From Candidatus Poribacteria bacterium (GTDB lineage: Bacteria; Poribacteria; WGA-4E; WGA-3G), in the NCBI GenBank assembly GCA_026706025.1, contig JAPOZO010000032.1, positions 28,514-92,513 on the forward strand: a DNA stretch of 64,000 nt, written 5' to 3'. The notes beneath the pieces are model-generated. The model made no database searches. It worked only from the letters and a program-made list of their open reading frames with translations, and was not told where the DNA came from. The stretch's first letter is position 1, and the number at the start of each line of letters is the position of its first letter. Shown here piece after piece: positions 1-8,859 of the stretch. The translations under genes were made by a program, and so were the position numbers.

Positions 1-1298
1 CCCATGCCACGTGACCCTAAAATCGCAGGTAGGGCGTAATCGGGTCCCATAAAGTGTAAGTCATGCGCAGGCGCGCCGGATTCCACCCGCATGCGCGTGA
101 TCCCCGTTGACAGGGCAAAATACATGACAAAAAAGACGATACCGAGCGAAATGCTGATGCCTATCTTCACAGAAAACGCTATAAGATAGATGCATCCTAA
201 CACAATACCGATGATCGCGGCACGATACCGCATCGGTTCAACCGATTCGTCGAGACTTGAGCGTCCTGTGGCGACTTGCTTGAAGACCTCAGCGAGGTAT
301 TTACGGCTTGCCCATACCGCGAAAATAGCAAGGCCGAGATATGCCCCCAAGGATTGCTGCCGGTCATAAGGGAATCCCGGTAAACCTCGCACCCCGATGA
401 TTGCACCACCGACGCGCTGCATCTTGCGAAACAGATAAAAGAACCAACAGGAAAAGGACAAATCCAACGGCATGAAGAATCCGAGTCCAATGACAAATGG
501 ATAGATAGAAAAAGGGGTCCACCCGATGGCATTCCACGGTTTATCAGTGAAAAAGTGGCTGATATTCCGAAACCGAACGCCGACGATAGGAATTGTCGGG
601 AAGAGATAACTAAGTCCGTTAATAAGGTTTAGGAGTGAAACGAGAATAAACGCTGTCCAAAATACCCGACCGCGAAAGAAGTTTGCGCCACTGTCCCGCG
701 TCATTTCCAACGGCAGTTGGATAATCGGATAGGCGAGTTTCTCGCGTTCTGTCCACTGTTTGCGTAGTACAACGTTGATGCAGAGCATAACAAAGACAAG
801 CACTAAAATAAAGCTCGTCCACCACAATGTCGGTCCTAACCATGCCCGTAAAATCTCTGTGTCATAAACCGTGGATTGTCCTTCGTAAAACCCCTCCAAA
901 ACTCGTTTATCTTGGACTGTTCCCCATGTCGGTATGTACCGGTGCAGCAATTCTCGCCACTCGTTTTCAGGCGTATCGAACCAGAAGACGTGTCCGATCA
1001 TCGGGATAAGCACCTGTGCGTGGTCGTGTGATGCAATAGCACTCGCCATACAAAGCATCACATAGATAACAAGGAGTTCGCCGTGTGTCAATGCCCACTG
1101 CCGTTTTACTCGCCGAAGCAGCAGGTTAAAGAGCGTAATAATAAAAAGAAAAAAGACTGCATTGAAAAAGAGCGACATCGTCGTCGGAAAGAGACCCCAC
1201 CAGACCATTTCCGTATACATAATCCAATAGCAGTTAATCGGGATCAGGATAAGTGCTAATGTAACTGATTTTAGGGTGACACCGCGGGTTAGAGCCAT
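1..1298 (-). CDS. DUF6785-family polytopic membrane protein (3' end outside window)
   Basis: The reading frame stays open from the ATG at 1298 to the window edge, giving 432 residues without a stop, so the C-terminus is missing. The start follows a GGAG Shine-Dalgarno sequence. The protein is very hydrophobic, with transmembrane segments near residues 10-30, 40-60, 75-95 and 165-185 and several more afterwards. Motifs such as TEMVWWGLFPTT, ASAIASHDHAQ and RVESGAPAHDLHF resemble the large DUF6785/DUF6784 membrane proteins of planctomycetes and poribacteria, which resemble oligopeptide transporters and have no proven function. It starts 40 bases after the FG-GAP/ankyrin gene and is probably the last or next-to-last gene of that operon. 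The family call is from memory of the sequence pattern; the multi-pass membrane nature is clear. Confidence 0.78.
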   Translation of the reverse strand, partial: MALTRGVTLKSVTLALILIPINCYWIMYTEMVWWGLFPTTMSLFFNAVFFLFIITLFNLLLRRVKRQWALTHGELLVIYVMLCMASAIASHDHAQVLIPMIGHVFWFDTPENEWRELLHRYIPTWGTVQDKRVLEGFYEGQSTVYDTEILRAWLGPTLWWTSFILVLVFVMLCINVVLRKQWTEREKLAYPIIQLPLEMTRDSGANFFRGRVFWTAFILVSLLNLINGLSYLFPTIPIVGVRFRNISHFFTDKPWNAIGWTPFSIYPFVIGLGFFMPLDLSFSCWFFYLFRKMQRVGGAIIGVRGLPGFPYDRQQSLGAYLGLAIFAVWASRKYLAEVFKQVATGRSSLDESVEPMRYRAAIIGIVLGCIYLIAFSVKIGISISLGIVFFVMYFALSTGITRMRVESGAPAHDLHFMGPDYALPAILGSRGM

Positions 1299-1338
1299 TA
1301 AGTTCTCCTACTGTTTCCTCAATCTTGACTGGCATTGC

Positions 1339-3471
1339 CTATTTTATTGCCGTTTTGAGCATCTCCACAATTTTAGGATACCCTTGTGATTCCGCAAGCG
1401 TCAACGCCGTGTCGCCCCGCCTATTTTTTAGGGTGGCATCGGCACGATTTTCAAGTAAAAGCCGAACGATATTTGCATGTCCGCGCCACGCCGCATACAT
1501 CAACGCTGTTTCACCGTTACCGTTTTGCGTATTTACTGCTGCGCCTTTTTCAAGCAATCGTTCGGTGATCTCCAGATTTCCTGTCTTGTTGATAACAAAA
1601 ATCAGCGATGTATTACCGTTGGCATCCGTTACGTTCACATCTGCTCCATTTTCAATGAGGAACGTCACTGCATTGATGTCTCCTTTTTCGGCTGCAATGC
1701 GTAAAGGGGACCGCCCTACAGCATCTTTTAGGTTTACATCTATGCTTGTGCCGCGAAGGGCTGCAATATTTTCTGTCCATACTGCTTTGAAAAGCCTATC
1801 CTCGGGTGTATCGGAAAATTCGGAAATGACGTGTTCCTGATTAATGGGAAGATTTTCAAAGACTTGCACAACGCCGCTCTGCCACCGCAGCTCAAGTCTA
1901 TCAACAGTTGTATTTGCCCCTAAGCCAAAATAGCACCGAGCGTCGCGGGTGGACATGTAACTCGATCCTGGATTTACCTCCCGCGTCTGTGTCTGTTCAC
2001 CAGCCACCATAGTGATACGCGTGCCGATCCCGTCTCGATTGCTAATCACACCAACAGTTTTAACCGACACCCAATTATTTTGCGTTTGCGTTTCATTTCG
2101 CAATAAAGTTACGGGACCACTATTTTGTGTAACGAGTATGTCAACATCGCCGTCGCTATCATAATCACCGAAGAGTGTGCCTCGGCTCACCGCAAGGCGT
2201 TGAAAATAGCCGCCTGCGCTCTCTGAAATTTCTTGGAATGTGCCGTCTCCGTTATTACGGAACAGTTGATCGGGTTGGCGATACGTAAGGATATCGTGTG
2301 TGTCTTCAATGTTATCAATGATATGTCCATTGGCAATGAAAAGATCTAACCATCCATCACTATCCGCATCAAAGAGCCCCGTCCCAAACCCGACATACAA
2401 ATAACTCTCTTTTCCGAGATGTGCCTCATAAATTACATCCGTGAAGGTGCCATCGCCGTTGTTCCGATAGAGGGCATTAGTCTCGTAGGAGAGGTTCGTG
2501 ACAAAAATATCAAGCCAACTGTCGCTGTTATAGTCCCCGATGGTAACACCCATACCGGCTTGCGCTACCCCGTTGAAACTGTAAGCACATCCGGCGAGGA
2601 GCGAGATTTCGCTGAATGTGCCATCGCCGTTATTATAAAAGAAATCGTTTCGGGTGTCGTCGTTTGCCACGTAAAGATCAGGCGCGCCGTCGTTGTTAAA
2701 GTCCGCTGAGACGACCCCTAAACCTTTCCCGTGAAACATGCCACCGACTCCACCAACACCCGCCGCTTGACTAACATCTGTAAAGGTGCCGTCCCCGTTG
2801 TTATGATAGAGTCTATCAGGCGCGCCTTCAAATAACGACGGATGGCAATAGGTGTGTATTCCGTCTTCTCCACACGGCAGGTAAGTAACATCAAGCGAAT
2901 ACACAAGATAGTTGACAACAAACAGATCAAGATACCCATCGGAGTTGTAGTCGAAAAAACAAGCACTGCTGCTCCATCCTGGGTCGCCGACACCTGCAGA
3001 GCCCGTCACATCCGTAAAGGTACCGTCGCCATTGTTGCGGTAGAGCACGTTCGCCCCGAAATTGGTTACATAAAGATCTACGTTGCCGTCGTTGTTATAA
3101 TCTGCACATGTCGCTCCCTGTCCATAGTTGCCAAGATTTGCCACCCTTGCAGCCGTTGTGATGTCAGTAAAAGTGCCATCACGATTGTTGCGATAGAGTG
3201 CGCTCGTCGCCTGTTTTGCTGATGGTGATTTGTCCCAATAACCGCTGTTGACGAGATAGATGTCAAGAAATCCGTCGTTATCTGCATCAAAGAACGCGCC
3301 GCCAGCACCGAGGGTTTCAGGCAAATGGTACGCGCCTTCAGCACCGTTGACGTGTCGGAAATTGATGCCCGCTTTTTCGGTTATATCAACGAATTGGATC
3401 GCCTCAGCACCTAACAAGGGTGATATACATACAAGGCATATAACCAAAAGGAGTGTGTTTTTACTTTTCAT
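1339..3471 (-). CDS. Secreted FG-GAP/VCBS repeat protein with UnbV/ASPIC domain and C-terminal ankyrin repeats
   Basis: About 710 residues. A signal peptide (MKSKNTLLLVICLV..., cleavage near residue 22) is followed by about seven FG-GAP/VCBS repeats with recurring RNNGDGTFTD and DYNNDGxxDLYV calcium-loop motifs (residues 25-430). Next comes a UnbV/ASPIC (CRTAC1-type) domain, about 450-540, with the typical YFGLGA and LELRWQSG strings. The last 140 residues hold about four ankyrin repeats (GRSPLRIAAEKGD, GETALMYAAWRGH, GDTALTLAESQGY). The propeller part is expected to bind partners or glycans outside the cytoplasm. An in-frame ATG at 3486 exists, but the start at 3471 gives a clean signal peptide and overlaps the stop of the upstream SUMF1-like gene, suggesting translational coupling. 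An exported ankyrin module on a CRTAC1-like protein is unusual. Confidence 0.9.
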   Translation of the reverse strand: MKSKNTLLLVICLVCISPLLGAEAIQFVDITEKAGINFRHVNGAEGAYHLPETLGAGGAFFDADNDGFLDIYLVNSGYWDKSPSAKQATSALYRNNRDGTFTDITTAARVANLGNYGQGATCADYNNDGNVDLYVTNFGANVLYRNNGDGTFTDVTGSAGVGDPGWSSSACFFDYNSDGYLDLFVVNYLVYSLDVTYLPCGEDGIHTYCHPSLFEGAPDRLYHNNGDGTFTDVSQAAGVGGVGGMFHGKGLGVVSADFNNDGAPDLYVANDDTRNDFFYNNGDGTFSEISLLAGCAYSFNGVAQAGMGVTIGDYNSDSWLDIFVTNLSYETNALYRNNGDGTFTDVIYEAHLGKESYLYVGFGTGLFDADSDGWLDLFIANGHIIDNIEDTHDILTYRQPDQLFRNNGDGTFQEISESAGGYFQRLAVSRGTLFGDYDSDGDVDILVTQNSGPVTLLRNETQTQNNWVSVKTVGVISNRDGIGTRITMVAGEQTQTREVNPGSSYMSTRDARCYFGLGANTTVDRLELRWQSGVVQVFENLPINQEHVISEFSDTPEDRLFKAVWTENIAALRGTSIDVNLKDAVGRSPLRIAAEKGDINAVTFLIENGADVNVTDANGNTSLIFVINKTGNLEITERLLEKGAAVNTQNGNGETALMYAAWRGHANIVRLLLENRADATLKNRRGDTALTLAESQGYPKIVEMLKTAIK

Positions 3472-4321
3472 ATGAGGGAGTTGCATCTTTCGCGAGACGG
3501 AATCCGATGAAACTGGTACCGATCGACGGATGCTGCCCGAAGCGTACGGAACACCTCGCTATCATTTCTGGATTTAACCACGAACCGCCTTTCACAACAC
3601 GCCGACTCCCAACCGTGGGTCCCTTCGGGTTTCGATCAGGACTGTGATAGTAGAAATTTTCTGAATACCAGTCAGCCACCCATTCCCAGACATTACCTGC
3701 CATATCGTGTGCCCCGTAAGGACTTACGCCTGTAGGATAAGTTCCAACGGGTTTTAGGTGTGCCCCAGACTGTTTCCAAACGTTTGCATGAACGGTTGTG
3801 CCTTTAATCCGTTGCGTGAAGGTATTTCCCCAGGGCCACCGTCGAGTAGTCGTTCCGCGAGCGGCTTTTTCCCATTCTGCTTCAGTGGGCAACCGCATAC
3901 CTCGCCACGCTGCATAAGCAGTAGCAGCATCCCATGAGACCCCGATGACAGGGTAGTTCGGCTTTGTCGCTGCGATCTCGGGCCAAGTGCCGAACGCGCC
4001 TTCATAACTAATGGGTGTATGTTCACTGCTGGTTCCACCGCTTTCAAGCCAAAACAGATAATATTCAGCGTTGGTTACCTCGGTTTTACCTATATAGTAG
4101 GCATCCAGATAGACTTTATGCGCTGGTGCTTCATTCGGAAGGTCGTCATCACTGCCCATTATGAAAGTACCAGCAGGGATGAGGCACAGATCAGATTCAG
4201 CCAAGACATAAGGTAAGAACCCCACAATTATGAAAAGTAGGATTAGGAATTTTGCCCATCGATAGACAAGTGAATATGTCCTGGCGGTTGTTTTATTTCG
4301 ACTTTGATGTAAGACGCTCAT
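3461..4321 (-). CDS. SUMF1/FGE-fold protein lacking the catalytic cysteine pair, exported
   Basis: About 286 residues. An N-terminal hydrophobic segment (about 22-41, WAKFLILLFIIVGFLPYVLA) acts as signal or anchor, followed by the formylglycine-generating-enzyme-sulfatase fold: IPAGTFIMGSDDD, RLPTEAEWEKAARG, GNVWEWVADW, VVKGGSW, and RCSVR...GFRLAK. In true formylglycine-generating enzymes two cysteines sit between GGSx and RCxxR; here that stretch reads LNPEMIA and has none. It is therefore probably one of the many non-FGE members of the superfamily and should not be counted as the activator of the six sulfatases in this window. In-frame ATGs at 4369 and 4351 would lengthen the N-terminus inside the end of the TPR gene; 4321 was chosen for minimal overlap. 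It is translationally coupled to its neighbours on both sides. Confidence 0.85.
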   Translation of the reverse strand: MSVLHQSRNKTTARTYSLVYRWAKFLILLFIIVGFLPYVLAESDLCLIPAGTFIMGSDDDLPNEAPAHKVYLDAYYIGKTEVTNAEYYLFWLESGGTSSEHTPISYEGAFGTWPEIAATKPNYPVIGVSWDAATAYAAWRGMRLPTEAEWEKAARGTTTRRWPWGNTFTQRIKGTTVHANVWKQSGAHLKPVGTYPTGVSPYGAHDMAGNVWEWVADWYSENFYYHSPDRNPKGPTVGSRRVVKGGSWLNPEMIARCSVRFGQHPSIGTSFIGFRLAKDATPSYEK

Positions 4322-5453
4322 ATTTTTTATAGGTTTTCTCGGCTTCTGCATGGGCACCAGCGAGTTCATACGCCTTAGAGAGATTCAGATAGAAGCGTGG
4401 TTCGGAAGGTTTTAAGTGGATAGCGGTTTGGTATTGTTCTATCGCTTTAGGATACTGTTCTAACATCAAGTAAGCACCACCGAGACTGTTACGGTAAGTC
4501 GCGACGTTTGGTTTCTGCTGAATGACTTTCTGATACATCACCGCCGCTTGCTTATAGTTCTGCCGTTGAAACTGAACATAACCGAGTGCTTCATAGCCGC
4601 GCGTCTCTTGTGGTGCGAGTGTGACATAACGTTCCAAAGCTTGCGTTGCATCACGCCAAAGCTGCCGCTTCAATTGGATTCTACCCAGTCGGTACCACGC
4701 CTCGGCATCGGTAGCGTTTTGCTGCACAAATCGCTTAAGATGCGTCAACTGCTCTTCCTCAATAGATAGCACCTCGAAACGTTGTAAACTCTTCTGTGCT
4801 ACTTCTGTTTCCCCAATACGACGGTACGCGGTGCCCAAACTAAAATATGCCTTCGCGTGGAACGGCTCAATTTCAATTAGTTTCTTGAAAGTATCAATAG
4901 CAGATTGCCACGCGCCTTGTTGAAGGAAAGCAGTACCGAGCGTGTAGCGCGCCGCTTGTGATGTAGGATCCAGTTTAATAGCGTGTTGAAGTTCACGAAT
5001 AGCAGCATCGGTTAGATTATCACGAAAATAGGCGATACCTAATAGAGTCCGCGTCCGCGCATGATCGGCATCTATAGCGACTACTTTCTGTAGGACTTGT
5101 GTCGCCTGCGTGGTGTCCCCTAAGTGAGTGAGTAGCACATCACCGAGTTCATAATATGCCTCAATATAGTTTTCATCTGCGATTGTCGCCCGTTGAAATG
5201 CTTCAGCCGCGGCATGGATTTCCTCGGCACCTTTATAAATCAATCCCAAAATGCAGTGCGCGTCCGCTATCGATCCATCAAGTTCGACTGCTTTCTCTAA
5301 AGCAGTTCGCGCTTTCTCTTGTTCTCCATGTGTGAGGGCGCGCACTCCTGCATCATACAACCGTGCCGCTTCGGGGTGAAACCGTGGCGCGGCAATTGCG
5401 AGCAGCGCGTGGAGAAATATGAGAGGCGTGAAGGTGTATTTGAATAGTTTCAT
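4293..5453 (-). CDS. Exported tetratricopeptide-repeat protein
   Basis: 386 residues. A signal peptide (MKLFKYTFTPLIFLHALLAIAA) precedes about ten TPR units with the usual alternation (e.g. AHCILGLIYKGAEEIHAAAE, EAYYELGDVLL, EAWYRLGRIQLKR, AEKTYKKYERL). TPR arrays are protein-interaction scaffolds; no enzymatic domain is visible. The start at 5453 gives a clean signal sequence; an upstream in-frame ATG at 5477 would add eight residues. The gene overlaps the following SUMF1-like gene by 29 bases and follows the small membrane protein by 31 bases, so these genes are probably one transcript. The role is likely assembly of an envelope complex with the UnbV/ankyrin protein, but this is inferred only from co-location. 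Confidence 0.9.
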   Translation of the reverse strand: MKLFKYTFTPLIFLHALLAIAAPRFHPEAARLYDAGVRALTHGEQEKARTALEKAVELDGSIADAHCILGLIYKGAEEIHAAAEAFQRATIADENYIEAYYELGDVLLTHLGDTTQATQVLQKVVAIDADHARTRTLLGIAYFRDNLTDAAIRELQHAIKLDPTSQAARYTLGTAFLQQGAWQSAIDTFKKLIEIEPFHAKAYFSLGTAYRRIGETEVAQKSLQRFEVLSIEEEQLTHLKRFVQQNATDAEAWYRLGRIQLKRQLWRDATQALERYVTLAPQETRGYEALGYVQFQRQNYKQAAVMYQKVIQQKPNVATYRNSLGGAYLMLEQYPKAIEQYQTAIHLKPSEPRFYLNLSKAYELAGAHAEAEKTYKKYERLTSKSK

Positions 5454-5484
5454 ATCATCCAGAAATATAACTGACATTGGAAAG

Positions 5485-5817
5485 TCAAACTTCTTCAGGT
5501 TTCGATTCCGTTTTCCGTTTCAATAACCAGCTGAAAAAAAATAAAGCACCTACAGAAGGAATCACGATAGTAAGCAGCAGCCAACCACTATCAATAAAAC
5601 GCCCAAAGAAAAAAACAGACACAGACAGGATTAGAAAGCCTTTAGCCGGAAAACGCCAAGAAGTATCATTCCGCTTTAGTAGCCATTCCACTAAAGACAA
5701 CACACAGTAGAAAACAAAAACGACAACAAGCAGAAACCAAAGACTATCAAAAAAACGCGCACACATGAGACCAAGCCCAAACGGGATTGCAACGTCTTTA
5801 CTTGAAAACCATTTCAT
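5485..5817 (-). CDS. Small multi-pass membrane protein of unknown function
   Basis: 110 residues with three or four hydrophobic segments (about 10-20, 25-45, 60-75, 79-97) separated by basic loops (LLKRNDTSWR, LLKRKTESK). The start at 5817 follows an AAAGGG sequence about 11 bases upstream. The overlapping open frame on the other strand lacks a comparable start signal. No family is recognised. It is probably the first gene of the five-gene minus-strand operon ending at the left window edge. Confidence 0.65.
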   Translation of the reverse strand: MKWFSSKDVAIPFGLGLMCARFFDSLWFLLVVVFVFYCVLSLVEWLLKRNDTSWRFPAKGFLILSVSVFFFGRFIDSGWLLLTIVIPSVGALFFFSWLLKRKTESKPEEV

Positions 5818-5985
5818 AGTTCATCACCCTTTCAAATGTGGGCAGATTTCCTAAACAGATCGTTGAGGCATCAATTTGGGTCTATTTTATTATGAGATAC
5901 GCGTAATGTCAAGCGGAATCTATTTTCTTTTTAGAGGTATTTAGTTTTAAGAAATTATAGAGTTTCTCGTCTTTTTTCAGGATTC

Positions 5986-6007
5986 GGTGCGGTTAGGAAA
6001 CCGCACC
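5986..6007. repeat. Hairpin of the GGTGCGGTT family
   Basis: Nine-base perfect stem GGTGCGGTT / AACCGCACC with loop AGGA. The identical stem with a different loop occurs at 38817-38838, so this is a dispersed palindromic element and not a unique terminator. Here it lies between divergent genes, where a terminator function is unlikely. Confidence 0.75.
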
Positions 6008-6100
6008 TACCGGGCCTGAGGAATCCAAAATTGGACTAAAAACCGAGAACTGAATGGCTTTACGGAAATACCGTTTTAATTAGATTTAGGCATCAAAATC

Positions 6101-6109
6101 TGCTATAAT
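6101..6109 (+). promoter_or_regulatory. Extended -10 promoter element
   Basis: TGCTATAAT matches an extended -10 (TGnTATAAT) perfectly. No good -35 hexamer is found 17 bases upstream, as expected for extended -10 promoters. It lies 78 bases ahead of the small membrane protein gene starting at 6187. Confidence 0.5.
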
Positions 6110-6186
6110 TTCATAATAGGTAATTCCACTCGGTTATATTTTCTTTCATTTTTAACGTTATCGTTGTGTTCTTTGAGGAGAAAACG

Positions 6187-6564
6187 ATGGACGGTAAACA
6201 CCTACCCTGGCACCTACCTTTGACAGATTGGTGTATCGGAGCAATGGTTTTATTCGCAACCACTGGCACTGTCATCCTATGCCGATTTTTGTTACGGAAG
6301 TGGCAATCATGGCGGATTCAACGGTTTCTGGACCAACGGACAGCCCTGGCATCTCCGGGCGATCAGAAACTGACAACTTACGATAAACAGGTCCTAACGA
6401 AAAAGGCTCGGCAATCCGGAAACGAACGTTTGGAAAAAAGTTTCGCTTTCCAAGGGAATGCTGATCTTTATGTTGCCATCGGACTTTTCGGTCTGGCGAT
6501 GATTGCTTTGGTCGTGTTAGCTGTCGCCAACGGCTTCCATAAGCACGGCGGTCCCTTCTGGTAG
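6187..6564 (+). CDS. Small two-pass membrane protein, unknown function
   Basis: 125 residues from the ATG at 6187, preceded by GAGGAG at ideal spacing. Hydrophobic helices lie at about 14-36 (IGAMVLFATTGTVILCRFLL) and 97-115 (LYVAIGLFGLAMIALVVLAV), flanking a basic, polar middle section (WQSWRIQRFLDQR). No recognised domain. It lies 49 bases upstream of the zinc dehydrogenase and may be co-transcribed with it. Confidence 0.65.
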   Translation: MDGKHLPWHLPLTDWCIGAMVLFATTGTVILCRFLLRKWQSWRIQRFLDQRTALASPGDQKLTTYDKQVLTKKARQSGNERLEKSFAFQGNADLYVAIGLFGLAMIALVVLAVANGFHKHGGPFW

Positions 6565-6613
6565 CATCTAATCCGAGTCATACCGTTTATATCATTAAAA
6601 AGTGGAGATCTTC

Positions 6614-7630
6614 ATGAAAGTCGTTGCAAAATTCGGTCCCGAAAGCGCGGGATTAATCGACAAACCAGACCCGGTTGCTAAGGGTGAGTTCGTTGTCGTC
6701 AAAATTCATTCAGCACCTATGTGTACGGAATACAAAGGTTTCAAAAATGAAGGTGAGAGCGACAGTTTCGGACACGAAGCCGCTGGTGAAGTGGTGGAAA
6801 TCGCACAGGAGGGCACTGTCAAGGTAGGCGACCGTGTTGTCGTGATGCCACACTACCCCTGTGGAAAGTGTTATCTCTGCTTGGCAGGCGAATATGCTCA
6901 CTGCCCAAACGACCATAGATCCCCAAACATTCCCGAACAGACTGGCGTGACAGCAACTTATGCACAGTACATCCTTAAAAAGGACTGGCAACTGGTGCCT
7001 ATTCCAGAAGATCTCTCCTATCATCATGCCGGAATGGCGTGTTGCGGGCTTGGATCGACATTTAATGCAATGCGGTTAATGAATGTCAACGCGCTTGATA
7101 CCGTCCTCATCACAGGGATGGGACCTATTGGACTTGGTGGTGTGATTAATGCCGTGTACAGAGGTGCGCGCGTCATAGCTGTTGAAAGCCACCCATATCG
7201 CGCAGCCCTCGCTAAAAAACTCGGCGCAGCCGAAGTTGTCAATCCACAAGACGAGGATGCCGTCAATCAGATTCGGGATTTGACCAGTGACAGAGGCGTT
7301 GACAAAGGTGTGGAGTGCTCAGCAGCTCCGGCAGCAGTCCAATTATTGATTGATGCGTCGCGCCCGAAAGGACATATCTCCTTGATCGGTGGCATTCGTG
7401 AAGTGGCAATTCAGAGCTGGGGGGTTCTTATCAATCACGGCTTGACCTTACACGGCACACGGCATTATAACCTCGTAGACACACCTGCTATGATGCGGAT
7501 GATTACACAAGTGAAGGATCAACTGGATACATTCATCACACACACCTTCCCTATGAGCCAGATTCAGGAGGCATGGGCATTGCAGTATACCCATAACTGC
7601 GGGAAAGTTGTTCTTGATGCATGGAAATAG
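6614..7630 (+). CDS. Zinc-dependent medium-chain alcohol/polyol dehydrogenase
   Basis: 339 residues of the MDR superfamily. Catalytic zinc ligands appear as C37 (MCTEY) and H54-E55 (GHE). A complete structural-zinc loop is present with C83, C86, C89 and C97 (CGKCYLCLAGEYAHC). The Rossmann glycine motif ITGMGPIGLGG lies near residue 170. These features predict NAD(P)-dependent oxidation of an alcohol or polyol; the substrate cannot be read from sequence. The ATG at 6614 has GGAG six bases upstream and was preferred over an in-frame GTG at 6602. The Gfo/Idh/MocA gene follows after a repeat, consistent with a sugar-oxidation role. Confidence 0.9.
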   Translation: MKVVAKFGPESAGLIDKPDPVAKGEFVVVKIHSAPMCTEYKGFKNEGESDSFGHEAAGEVVEIAQEGTVKVGDRVVVMPHYPCGKCYLCLAGEYAHCPNDHRSPNIPEQTGVTATYAQYILKKDWQLVPIPEDLSYHHAGMACCGLGSTFNAMRLMNVNALDTVLITGMGPIGLGGVINAVYRGARVIAVESHPYRAALAKKLGAAEVVNPQDEDAVNQIRDLTSDRGVDKGVECSAAPAAVQLLIDASRPKGHISLIGGIREVAIQSWGVLINHGLTLHGTRHYNLVDTPAMMRMITQVKDQLDTFITHTFPMSQIQEAWALQYTHNCGKVVLDAWK

Positions 7631-7646
7631 AAGGTGCTATCCAATT

Positions 7647-7771
7647 CAGGAGTTACGCAAATTGAGCAAATATCGAACATTGAGACGTAAAAAACCAGTA
7701 ACTTTCGCCCTTTAAACCCCCTAAATCCCCCTTATCAGGGGGACTTTAAGAGAGAATGCGTAAGTTCTACA
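7647..7771. repeat. Repeat with CCCCCTTATCAGGGGG core and imperfect terminal inverted repeats
   Basis: The core TCCCCCTTATCAGGGGGA (near 7726-7743) is a strong palindrome. The flanks show imperfect inverted ends: AGGAGTTACGCA at the left and, read on the minus strand, AGAACTTACGCA at the right. The core plus right end recurs at 42291-42345. It resembles a small non-autonomous element; it has no coding capacity. Confidence 0.6.
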
Positions 7772-7806
7772 ATTAATTTGTCCCGTTTTGATGAAAGAGG
7801 ACCGCT

Positions 7807-8859
7807 ATGAATGCTATGACAAACAACCTACCCCTCTCAACACCATTAGACATTCGTCTCGGTCTCACAAATGCAAGTGATGTCGCGTTCCCTTTACGTT
7901 GGGGCATTCTCGGTGCTGGTAGAATCTCAGGGATGTGGGTAGAGGCTTTACACGCCTGCAAAGGCGCGACTGTAACCGCTGTCGCAGCGCGCGAAATAGA
8001 CCGCGCAAAAGAATTTGCAAAACAATACGGGGTCCCTACCGCCTACGGCGATTACCGAGAAATGGTAGCAGCTGATGATGTAGACATTATATACATTGGA
8101 ACGATCAACAGATTGCACAAGGAACACACGCTGCTTGCGATTGCAGCAGGTAAACATGTCCTATGTGAAAAACCGTTTGCCGAGAATATCTCTGAAGCGC
8201 GGGAAATGTACGCTGCCGCTGAAGAGAAAGGCGTGATGCTGCAGGATGGTGTCTGGACCCGCTTCTTCCCGGCGGTGGAACACGCTCGAACCGAGATTGA
8301 GAATGGTACTATCGGTGAAGTCGTCCTCGTCCAGTCAGATTTTTTCGACCCGATTTATACGATCCAAGCTGTCCCACTCGGCTTCGGCGCGGCTGCTGTA
8401 CCGACAGCAATCGTTGCGACAGGTAGATATGCGCGTGGTGCGATTGTAGAATTTGGTGAAGATAAGTGCGCAGTGCTGACATTTCCACCCCGGAACTCAG
8501 AGTTACCAGAGGTGACAGAGCTCGTCGGCACAAAAGGACGCATTACGCTCGAACGTCCGGCACACTGTCCGACGCGTCTCTCTATCCGAATCCCGCCACC
8601 AAATGGCGTGCCTTCTCAGTACAGAACAGAAAATGCCCCTGCTCCACTCCACACCTTCGAGTATCCGTTACCGAGGACAGTGCGCATGCGAAATGCCTCC
8701 CCAAATCAACACGGTTTCTTGTACCAAGCCGAAGCGATTCACCGCTGCCTTGCTGCAGGTCTGCATCAGTGTCCACAATACGGCAAAGAAGAATCGTTAC
8801 ACGCCATGCATCTGTTAACGGAGATTTACAAGGCAAACCCACCTATACCGCGGCGTTAG
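7807..8859 (+). CDS. Gfo/Idh/MocA-family oxidoreductase
   Basis: 350 residues with an N-terminal Rossmann fold (WGILGAGRISGMW, about 32-43), the family's EKP motif (HVLCEKPFAEN, near residue 120), and the C-terminal alpha/beta substrate domain. The overall pattern is nearest to the trans-dihydrodiol / D-xylose 1-dehydrogenase-like subgroup. It predicts NAD(P)-dependent redox chemistry on a cyclic polyol or sugar. An AGAGGA Shine-Dalgarno lies upstream of the ATG at 7807; a second ATG is three codons on. It has a 30-residue N-terminal extension before the Rossmann fold. Confidence 0.88.
   Translation: MNAMTNNLPLSTPLDIRLGLTNASDVAFPLRWGILGAGRISGMWVEALHACKGATVTAVAAREIDRAKEFAKQYGVPTAYGDYREMVAADDVDIIYIGTINRLHKEHTLLAIAAGKHVLCEKPFAENISEAREMYAAAEEKGVMLQDGVWTRFFPAVEHARTEIENGTIGEVVLVQSDFFDPIYTIQAVPLGFGAAAVPTAIVATGRYARGAIVEFGEDKCAVLTFPPRNSELPEVTELVGTKGRITLERPAHCPTRLSIRIPPPNGVPSQYRTENAPAPLHTFEYPLPRTVRMRNASPNQHGFLYQAEAIHRCLAAGLHQCPQYGKEESLHAMHLLTEIYKANPPIPRR

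Larger units (their letters stand above)
5818..6186. other. Divergent intergenic region with hairpin and promoter
   Basis: About 370 bases between divergently transcribed genes. It is AT-rich near 5890-5950, contains the perfect hairpin at 5986-6007 and the extended -10 element at 6101-6109. No coding frame with a credible start is seen. Confidence 0.6.

Noticed and set aside
1325..1840. Long plus-strand open frame opposite the FG-GAP/ankyrin gene
   Set aside because: It lies wholly antisense to a clearly coding repeat protein, has no family similarity and no convincing start signal.
3461..4321. Functional formylglycine-generating enzyme for the local sulfatases
   Set aside because: No cysteine is present at the two catalytic positions between GGS and RCxxR.
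5477..5710. 77-codon plus-strand open frame overlapping the small membrane protein
   Set aside because: The minus-strand frame has a Shine-Dalgarno and clear membrane helices; the plus-strand frame is low-complexity and polar.
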